Source of the DNA: Pontibacter kalidii
GTDB lineage: Bacteria; Bacteroidota; Bacteroidia; Cytophagales; Hymenobacteraceae
Assembly: GCF_026278245.1 (NCBI RefSeq)
Contig: NZ_CP111079.1
Location: forward strand, 560,501-624,500
DNA length: 64,000 bases
Reading direction: 5' to 3'
The notes below the pieces were generated by a model, which did not search any database, was not told the DNA's origin, and was given only the letters and a program-made list of their open reading frames with translations. Position numbers and translations under genes: made by a program. Below, one piece after another: positions 58,214-64,000 of this stretch (positions are counted from its first letter, which is position 1; each line of letters begins with the position of its first letter).

Positions 58214-60655
58214 TCAGAACTGGAACACCACCTGCCACTGCTCGTTCAGGGATAAGGAGGCATCAAAAGGCTCGCCTGTTTTCTGCGATACAAACCCCTT
58301 TATTTTAGGTGTCTTTCCCTTGAGCAGCAGCGTCGCGATCTGTTTTTCAGATAGTTGCTTGCCGCCCATCTCGAACGGCACCACAAACTGGCAGCCTTCC
58401 CGGAACCTGCTGCAGCCATAAGCGGCTTTGCCTTTCAGCAGCTTGCCCTGCTTGCAGCGCGGGCATTGGGCAAACGGGTCTTTGGCGGGGGCTTTCTCCA
58501 CCAATTCCACTTGCAGCTGGTGGCTTGCATCCAGCTTAAGTATGGCGTCAAATGTATCGCCCTGCTCGTTTTTAAACCCCTTGATGGTCGGGGTTTTTCC
58601 TTTGCCCAGCAGCGCCGTCACCTGTTTCTCTGTCAATTCTTTACCATGCTGCTCAATGGGTATCAGGAAACGGCAGCCCTCCTTGTAACGGATACAGCCA
58701 TAGGCCTTGGAGCCTTTCAGGATGTGCCCCTCGCGGCAGGCAGGGCAGGCGCCCAGACCTTGAGAAGGCGTGGCTTCCTTCTTTTCTGCGGGCTTTATAC
58801 TTGTCTTCTTGCCTTTGCTGGCTGGTTTCTCTTCCTGCTGTGGCTCCAGTGTCACGGTGGCGCGGTCATACTTCACTTCCTGTACCAGGTTGGTCACGAA
58901 CTCCTGTAACTCCTGCAGGAAGGCTTCGGCCTTAAACTCACCGCCCTCGATCTGGCGCAGCTTGCGCTCCCATTGCCCGGTCATCTCCGCCGACTTCAGC
59001 GTTTCGTTCCTGATCACACCGATCAGGTCGATGCCCATCTGCGTAGGGATGATCTTCTTCTTTTCCTTGCGGATGTACTGGCGTTTGAAAAGGGTCTCGA
59101 TGATAGCGGCACGGGTAGAGGGGCGGCCGATGCCGTTCTCTTTCAGCGCCTCCTTCAGCTCCTCGTCGTCTACCTGCCTGCCGGCTGTTTCCATGGCGCG
59201 GAGCAGGGTAGCCTCGGTATACTCTTTGGGCGGATTGGTCATTTTCTTCTCCAGCAGCGGCTCGTGCGGCCCGTGCTCGCCCTTCTCAAAGAGTGGCAAA
59301 ACGCCAGCGGCTTCTTCTTCCTCCTTGGCATCCTTGCCTGTGGGCGCATCAGATGATTTCACGTCGTCGGCACCGTAGAGCACGCGCCAGCCCGGCTCCA
59401 GAATCTGCTTGCCACGCACCCGAAATGTATAACCCGCCGACTCGGCCATCACCGTGGTGTTGCTCACGATACAATCCTGGTAAAAAGCGGCGATGAAACG
59501 GCGCGTGATGATGTCGTATACATCCGCCTCGCGGCCATACAGGTTGCCAGCCGCATCGCCGGTCGGGATAATGGCGTGGTGGTCGGTAACTTTGTTGTTG
59601 TTGAAGACCTTTTTAGTCTTGCGGATCTTACTTTGCAGCAGCGGCGCCACCTCCTGCCTGTAGTTGCTCAGGCCCTGCAGGATGCCGGGGATCTTTGGGT
59701 AGATGTCATCCGGGAGGAAGGTAGTGTCTACGCGGGGGTAGGAGACAACCTTTTTCTCATACAGGCTCTGCACCGTTTTCAGCGTCTCGTCGGCCGACAT
59801 GCCGTGCTTGTTGTTGCACTCGATCTGCAGCGAGGTCAGATCGAAGAGCTTGGGCGGTGCCTCGGTGCCTTTCTTTGTCTCTACATCCGTGATCGTGAGC
59901 TCATCCTGCTTGATGGCCTCCATGATTTTCTGTGCCTCCTCCTCTTTTTGGAAGCGGCCGTTGGTGCTGGCAAAGGTTGTGTCGCGGTAAAGGGTTTTGA
60001 GTTCCCAGTAGGGCTGCGGCACAAAGTTGGCAATTTCGTGGTGGCGGTTCACGATCATGGCCAGCGTGGGTGTCTGTACCCGGCCGATGGACAGGGTCTG
60101 GCGGCCGCCGTTGGCATACTTGAGCGTGAACAGGCGCGTGGCGTTCAGGCCCAGCAGCCAGTCGCCGATGGCGCGGCTCTTGCCCGCCTGGTAGAGCAGG
60201 TCAAACTCGGAGCCCTCCTTCAGTTTGGCAAAGCCCTGCCGGATGGCGTCCTCGGTGAGCGAGGAGATCCAGAGGCGCTTGAAAGGCTTTCTATATTTGG
60301 CCTCGGTCAGTACCCAGCGCTGGATCACTTCCCCTTCCTGGCCAGCATCCCCGCAGTTGATCACCTCTTCGGCGTTTTCCAGCAACTTTTTAATGATGCC
60401 GAACTGCTTTTGCACCCCGCTGTCCTTCATCAGCTTAATGCCATACTTCTCGGGCAGCATGGGCAGGTCGTAGAGGCTCCAGCGCTTCCACTCGGGGCGG
60501 TAGTCGTCGGGCTCGCGCAAGGTGCAGAAGTGGCCGAAGGTCCAGGTTACCTGGTAGCCGTTGCCCTCAAAGTAGCCGTCTTTTTTTGTCCTGGCACCAA
60601 TCACCATGGCAATCTCACGGGCTACGCTCGGTTTCTCAGCAATGCAGACTTTCAA
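58214..60655 (-). CDS. topB: DNA topoisomerase III with tandem C-terminal zinc-finger modules
   Basis: An 813-residue type IA topoisomerase. Toprim with Glu7 (CIAEKPSVAREI) and Asp103 (INCGDAGQEGEVIQRW), catalytic Tyr306 in VSYPRVDTTFLPDD, and SIGRVQTPTLAMIVNRH. After about residue 640 come two copies of a Cys-rich module (CPACREGHILKGSKAYGCIR and CPRCKQGKLLKGKAAYGCSR), each followed by a KQxTALLxKGKTPxIKGF segment as in topoisomerase C-terminal repeats. It relaxes and decatenates DNA. Length and domain order match TopB proteins of Bacteroidota. Confidence 0.95.
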   Translation of the reverse strand: MKVCIAEKPSVAREIAMVIGARTKKDGYFEGNGYQVTWTFGHFCTLREPDDYRPEWKRWSLYDLPMLPEKYGIKLMKDSGVQKQFGIIKKLLENAEEVINCGDAGQEGEVIQRWVLTEAKYRKPFKRLWISSLTEDAIRQGFAKLKEGSEFDLLYQAGKSRAIGDWLLGLNATRLFTLKYANGGRQTLSIGRVQTPTLAMIVNRHHEIANFVPQPYWELKTLYRDTTFASTNGRFQKEEEAQKIMEAIKQDELTITDVETKKGTEAPPKLFDLTSLQIECNNKHGMSADETLKTVQSLYEKKVVSYPRVDTTFLPDDIYPKIPGILQGLSNYRQEVAPLLQSKIRKTKKVFNNNKVTDHHAIIPTGDAAGNLYGREADVYDIITRRFIAAFYQDCIVSNTTVMAESAGYTFRVRGKQILEPGWRVLYGADDVKSSDAPTGKDAKEEEEAAGVLPLFEKGEHGPHEPLLEKKMTNPPKEYTEATLLRAMETAGRQVDDEELKEALKENGIGRPSTRAAIIETLFKRQYIRKEKKKIIPTQMGIDLIGVIRNETLKSAEMTGQWERKLRQIEGGEFKAEAFLQELQEFVTNLVQEVKYDRATVTLEPQQEEKPASKGKKTSIKPAEKKEATPSQGLGACPACREGHILKGSKAYGCIRYKEGCRFLIPIEQHGKELTEKQVTALLGKGKTPTIKGFKNEQGDTFDAILKLDASHQLQVELVEKAPAKDPFAQCPRCKQGKLLKGKAAYGCSRFREGCQFVVPFEMGGKQLSEKQIATLLLKGKTPKIKGFVSQKTGEPFDASLSLNEQWQVVFQF

Positions 60656-60958
60656 GCTGTTAGGGGTTTAGGAAGATGTTCATCAGACTCCAAATTTAGC
60701 ATTTTTATGCCGCATCTGCGAATAAAAGCCAGCCTTATATCACTGTAAATAAACGTATGAGAGTTGAAACATTAAACCTGTTGGCCGGTTAGGTGGGTAC
60801 AATCATAAAACAAGTATGCCTGCTATGGCTATACAAGCATATCTTTAAAGTTATACTTAAATGAATTGATGTTTAGTGCTGAAACACGTGGGATAAGTGC
60901 TAAACATTACGCTGCTGATTGATGTACACCGAATGAAGAACTACTACACAACACTAAC
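60656..60958. other. 303-bp divergent spacer between topB and metallophosphoesterase
   Basis: No gene seen. Apart from the topB promoter box at 60691-60698, it is AT-rich with one TATACTT copy (near 60,852) and no clear hairpin. Confidence 0.6.
60691..60698 (-). promoter_or_regulatory. Predicted -7 box (TAAATTTG) of topB
   Basis: On the - strand TAAATTTG fits TAnnTTTG, 36 nt before the topB start codon. Confidence 0.6.
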
Positions 60959-61783
60959 ATGCATGCTTTAAAAAAATGGTATAGCCGTGGCTTCCTGGCC
61001 GCGGGTATCTTGGCATTGGCGCTACTGAACCAGGCCTGCGAGGAATTCGAGTACAGCCCTTACGAGATCAGGCTGGACGATGACGAAAAGAACATTAACG
61101 GCCGCAACATCGAACGGATAAGCGCCCTCCCTATTTCCCCCACCGATACGCTGCGCTTTATACTTACCGCCGACACGCAGGGCTTTTATGAGGAGAACGA
61201 GAAACTGGTAGCGCACATCAACCGGCGCGACGACATCGACTTTGTGCTGATTGGCGGCGACCTGACGGACTTCGGACTGACAAAGGAGTTCCGGCTGGTG
61301 CACCAGGATTTCAAAACATTGAAGGTGCCCTATGTGGCCGTGGTGGGCAACCACGACGCCATCAACAACGGCAAGCAGGTGTTTTCGGCCATGTACGGCG
61401 ACTACGACGTGAGCTTTTCCGTGGGCAACGCCAGGTTTATACTTCTGAATACCAATTACCTGGAGTTCGACAAGCAGGTGCCCGACCTGGACTGGCTGGA
61501 GACGGAACTGCAGGCTGCGCAGGAGCAGGAGAACATCTTTGTGATCTCGCACATCCCACCCACCAATACCGAGTTCGGCGAGGAGAACGCAGTGCGGTAT
61601 GGCGAGCTGATGAATCAGTATAGTGTCACCTATTCGCTGCACGGGCACAACCACAACTACAAGTTCCACTTTCCTTTCGGGGAGGGGGTGCCGGTGCTGG
61701 AAACGGCGGCCACCGAGAAACTGGAGTACATTGTGTTCACGGTGGTGGGCGATGAGGTAAACTTTGAGCGCGTTAAGATCTAA
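60959..61783 (+). CDS. Metallophosphoesterase lipoprotein
   Basis: A 274-residue exported protein with lipobox near Cys27 (LALLNQAC). Calcineurin-type motifs: LTADTQG (Asp), LIGGDLTDFG, VVGNHDAINNG, ISHIPP and LHGHNHN, all complete. It would hydrolyse a phosphoester in the periplasm or on the surface, metal dependent. The next gene starts 2 nt after its stop codon, so the two are translationally coupled; that gene is an outer-membrane-like protein of unknown role. Confidence 0.9.
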   Translation: MHALKKWYSRGFLAAGILALALLNQACEEFEYSPYEIRLDDDEKNINGRNIERISALPISPTDTLRFILTADTQGFYEENEKLVAHINRRDDIDFVLIGGDLTDFGLTKEFRLVHQDFKTLKVPYVAVVGNHDAINNGKQVFSAMYGDYDVSFSVGNARFILLNTNYLEFDKQVPDLDWLETELQAAQEQENIFVISHIPPTNTEFGEENAVRYGELMNQYSVTYSLHGHNHNYKFHFPFGEGVPVLETAATEKLEYIVFTVVGDEVNFERVKI

Positions 61784-61785
61784 CC

Positions 61786-62385
61786 ATGAATCTAAGACTA
61801 CTACTGATCATACTTTGCTTCCTTAGCCTGCCGCTTTATACGTATGGGCAGGAGGATAGCACCAGCGCGCGCCAATGGTACGCTCCCGACGCCCTGACGC
61901 TGCAGTTCGCCGGAAACGTTGGCATGTTTGCGGTTGGCCCGAACTATAGTTTTGCGCAGGATAAAGTAAATGCGGAGCTGCTCTATGGCTTTGTGCCAAA
62001 GTTTGATGCCGAGGAAGTGCTGCACCTGCTCACCATCCGGGGCATTTACAAGCCGATAAAGCGGGTTGAGCTCAACGAGAAGTATAAACTCACGCCCCTG
62101 CGCCTGAACCTGGGCCTGAGCTACTACTTCCGCGACCAGTTCTCCACCTCCTGGGACAGCTCTTACCCCAAAAACTACTACTGGTGGACGAGCAGCCTGC
62201 GCGTAACCGGCGGCCTGGGCGCAGAACTGCACCGCCCGATCCGCAACAGCCGAAGTATAAAAGAGCTCACCCTCTACGGGGAGGTGGGCACTTACGACCT
62301 GATCGTGACCTCCGCCGTAAAAGACCCTACGCTCACCGCCTGGGACATTATGAGTTTTGCCATTGGCGTGCGGGCAGGGTTTTAG
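61786..62385 (+). CDS. Predicted outer-membrane/exported protein (199 aa)
   Basis: A 199-residue protein with signal peptide MNLRLLLIILCFLSLPLYTYG. Alternating aromatic strands (TLQFAGNVGMFAVGPNYSF, LRLNLGLSYYFRDQFSTSWD, WWTSSLRVTGGLGAELHRPI) and a terminal GVRAGF suggest a small beta-barrel. I do not know a family name. It is coupled to the metallophosphoesterase gene (2-nt gap). Confidence 0.78.
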   Translation: MNLRLLLIILCFLSLPLYTYGQEDSTSARQWYAPDALTLQFAGNVGMFAVGPNYSFAQDKVNAELLYGFVPKFDAEEVLHLLTIRGIYKPIKRVELNEKYKLTPLRLNLGLSYYFRDQFSTSWDSSYPKNYYWWTSSLRVTGGLGAELHRPIRNSRSIKELTLYGEVGTYDLIVTSAVKDPTLTAWDIMSFAIGVRAGF

Positions 62386-62448
62386 GGCAATAAAGTATAA
62401 AACTTAAGTTACGATTTACTAATTCAGCGCAGGTGTGAACTCACCCCT

Positions 62449-62512
62449 AACCTCTCCGAGAAGGGGAATCACCTACTCTTTTGCAAAATTCCCTTTCTCG
62501 GAGGGGTGGGTT
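62449..62512. repeat. Imperfect long inverted repeat (palindromic intergenic element)
   Basis: CCGAGAAGGGGAAT (62456-62469) pairs with ATTCCCTTTCTCGG (62488-62501) with one mismatch; flanking AACCTCT and GGGGTGGGTT extend the arms partly. Loop about 18 nt. No T-tract. Confidence 0.65.
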
Positions 62513-62552
62513 AATCGGAACTTGAGTTATAAAGTATAAAACAGGAAATCAG

Positions 62553-62774
62553 ATGCAGCCGATCGGGAAAACCATTGTTATACTTGGGGTTATACTTGTG
62601 GTAATCGGGCTGGTGGTGTGGCTGGCCGGCGACAAGTTTAGCTGGTTTGGTCACCTGCCCGGCGATATCCGCGTGGAGAAGAAGAACATGCGCTTCTACG
62701 CGCCTATCACCAGCATGATCCTGCTCAGCATCCTGCTCTCGCTGGCGCTGTGGCTGTTCCGCAAGCTCTTTTAG
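62553..62774 (+). CDS. DUF2905-type small membrane protein
   Basis: A 73-residue protein with two helices (TIVILGVILVVIGLVVWLAG and ITSMILLSILLSLALWLFRK) and the family loop FSWFGHLPGDIRVEKKNMRF. This is the DUF2905 family, function unknown. Preceded by AAAGTATAAA and closely spaced TATACTT copies within its first codons (two between 62,580 and 62,600). Confidence 0.88.
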   Translation: MQPIGKTIVILGVILVVIGLVVWLAGDKFSWFGHLPGDIRVEKKNMRFYAPITSMILLSILLSLALWLFRKLF

Positions 62775-62841
62775 GGGGATGCGGTGGTTTTATACTTTGG
62801 CCATACTTTCCTAACTTGCTGCCGCCAAAGTATAAATCCCG

Positions 62842-62922
62842 ATGAAAGTCAAGCTCCACAAAGACCTTTACGCTTTGCTAGCCATGGTGCTGGTGTTTCT
62901 GCTGCTTTGGCTTTTGTTCTGA
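62842..62922 (+). CDS. Very small membrane peptide (26 aa)
   Basis: ATG at 62842 opens a 26-codon frame: MKVKLHKDLYALLAMVLVFL then LLWLLF and TGA. A basic N-terminus precedes one long hydrophobic helix. The stop is 3 nt before the start of the next gene, so coupling is likely. No family known to me. It could be a small membrane peptide or a leader that couples translation. Confidence 0.5.
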   Translation: MKVKLHKDLYALLAMVLVFLLLWLLF

Positions 62923-62925
62923 GCC

Positions 62926-63690
62926 ATGTTCTTTATACTTTCCAAAACTCTCGATTTCCTGCTGATGCCCCTGGTGTGGGTGCTTGTGCTGCTGTTCCTG
63001 GCCGTTTTCATGAAATCTGTGAAATGGCGCCGCGTCAGCCTGATCAGTGCACTGGCGATGCTGCTGTTTTTCAGCAACCCCTTTCTCAGCAACCTGGCCT
63101 GGCGCGCCTGGGAGGCCAAGCCGGTGCCGGTTAGCGAGGTGGGCAAGTATGACGTGGCCGTGGTGTTGACGGGCGTGACTTCCTTTAAGCCCGATATCAC
63201 GGACCGGGTGCACACCAACAAAGGGGCAGACCGCTTTCTGCACACGCTGCAGCTCTACCGCCTGGGTAAAGTGGATAAGATCCTGATAACTGGCGGCAAA
63301 GGCTTTTTGCTGGACGAGATGACGCCGGAGGCGGAGCAGCTGAGGCAAGTCATGCTCTTGGCTGGCGTGCCGGATGAGGATCTAATTGTGGAGACTGGCG
63401 CTGTGAACACGCGCGAGAATGCAGTATATGCCGCCCAGGTGCTGGCGCAGCATCCGAGCTGGAAGAAGGTGCTGCTGGTAACCTCTGCCTTCCACATGCG
63501 CCGCTCCGAGGGCTGCTTCCAAAAAGTGGGCGTGTCCTTCGACAGCTATCCCACGGATTTCTACTCCTCTGAGCTGGTCTTTACGCCGGACTATACGTTA
63601 ATCCCCAGCGCCGTTGCCTTTGAGGGCTGGCACCACCTCATCCACGAAATAGCCGGGTATGTGGTGTATAAATTGTTGGGGTACTGCTAA
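62926..63690 (+). CDS. YdcF/ElyC-type DUF218 membrane protein
   Basis: A 254-residue protein. Two N-terminal helices (LSKTLDFLLMPLVWVLVLLF and VSLISALAMLLFFSNPFLSN) are followed by a DUF218 domain: DVAVVLTGVTSF, ILITGGKGF, ESxNT-like GAVNTRENAVYAAQVL and LVTSAFHMRRSEGCFQ. In E. coli the related ElyC and SanA act in envelope/peptidoglycan or enterobacterial-antigen metabolism. The exact role here is unknown. Confidence 0.9.
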   Translation: MFFILSKTLDFLLMPLVWVLVLLFLAVFMKSVKWRRVSLISALAMLLFFSNPFLSNLAWRAWEAKPVPVSEVGKYDVAVVLTGVTSFKPDITDRVHTNKGADRFLHTLQLYRLGKVDKILITGGKGFLLDEMTPEAEQLRQVMLLAGVPDEDLIVETGAVNTRENAVYAAQVLAQHPSWKKVLLVTSAFHMRRSEGCFQKVGVSFDSYPTDFYSSELVFTPDYTLIPSAVAFEGWHHLIHEIAGYVVYKLLGYC

Positions 63691-64000
63691 CTGCTTTCTG
63701 CTGCCGTAGATGCGGTTTACCCCTTGCTTTAGCTTCTCTGGTGCAAGCGCCTGCTTGTGCCTTCATCGCTTAGCTATTGCAGTTCCTCCGCTGGCGCGCG
63801 TTTGCAACTCGTGTCCTTCTATGGTGTCGGGTTTGTAACCCGACTGGCTCGCAGAGCCATACTTTATACTTTGGCTATACTTCCATAGCCGCTGTTTCCT
63901 GCAACTGGACACAAGCTACACTTATTAGCTGCCGTTCATCCACGGCTTTACTACCTGCATTGTTTCATTTCCGACTGTGGTGCTCTCAAGCCCGAGAGGG
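63691..64000. other. Intergenic region with palindromes and dispersed repeat
   Basis: No gene seen. It holds GTCGGGTT-TGT-AACCCGAC (63826-63844), GGCTC-GCA-GAGCC (63846-63858), two TATACTT copies near 63,865-63,880, and the second copy of the 39-nt repeat at the very end. Confidence 0.65.
63962..64000 (+). repeat. Dispersed repeat, copy 2 (truncated by window end)
   Basis: Matches the reverse complement of 12787-12825 at 35 of 39 positions. Continues beyond the window. Confidence 0.75.

Noticed and set aside
59576..60748. 390-codon open frame on the + strand
   Set aside because: Antisense to topB, whose catalytic motifs are all intact on the other strand.
1..64000. tRNA, rRNA, CRISPR arrays, prophage or insertion sequences
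   Set aside because: I looked for their hallmarks (cloverleaf with TTCRA arm, regular direct repeats, transposase or integrase motifs) and found none.

Overview
The window looks like a chromosome segment from a Bacteroidota bacterium of the Cytophagales, most likely Hymenobacteraceae (Pontibacter-like). This is inferred from SusC/SusD pairs, reg_prop/Y_Y_Y regulators, Bacteroidota promoters (TAnnTTTG -7 boxes), an exosortase-N/MSEP-CTERM pair, moderately high GC and Bacteroidota-only small families. I saw no rRNA, tRNA, CRISPR array, prophage or insertion sequence.

Positions 1-22,770 hold a polysaccharide utilisation locus: a one-component sensor/regulator cut by the window start, SusC, SusD, three GH144-type (beta-1,2-glucanase family) enzymes, two paralogous GH43-like enzymes with discoidin and FN3 tails, an SGNH hydrolase, a GH3 beta-glucosidase, a sulfatase and an alpha/beta-hydrolase. 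The GH144 plus GH3 content points to beta-1,2-glucan (sophoro-oligosaccharide) use, perhaps of a decorated glucan. Positions 22,771-27,400 hold a small hypothetical protein, a YczE-like membrane protein and a TonB-receptor-like outer-membrane protein.

Positions 27,413-38,326 form a sulfur-assimilation island: sulfite reductase, siroheme methyltransferase, a precorrin-2 dehydrogenase/TSUP permease fusion, a PLP sulfhydrylase-type enzyme and OsmC on the + strand, converging with cysH-cysD-cysN on the - strand. Each outer 5' end carries the same regulatory cassette: promoter, SAM-I riboswitch and, 8-10 nt after its P1 helix, the start codon of a 39-43 codon leader ORF ending in a run of Cys codons (7 and 6 in a row). 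A second Cys-run ORF follows on the + side. This SAM plus poly-Cys dual-sensor architecture is the most exciting feature of the window.

Positions 38,385-47,000 (- strand) hold a conserved hypothetical, the XrtN/MSEP-CTERM pair, and a cluster of small membrane proteins with a winged-helix regulator and two perfect ACTTTG-N5-CAAAGT operators. Positions 47,222-55,261 hold ribosome hibernation factor, SDR, DsbA-like, DUF1801, CDF efflux, a two-component system, and a SulP transporter plus beta-carbonic anhydrase pair preceded by four TTTTAAT-type repeats at exact 11-bp spacing. Positions 55,336-63,690 hold an OMP, a disordered protein with two SWFGD segments, a lipoprotein, topoisomerase III, a metallophosphoesterase and small envelope proteins.

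The whole window is saturated with AAGTATA/TATACTT: about 120 exact copies by hand count, in genes, spacers and terminator loops, against roughly 5 expected by chance. This suggests a genome-wide signal such as an uptake-sequence or HIP1-like element.
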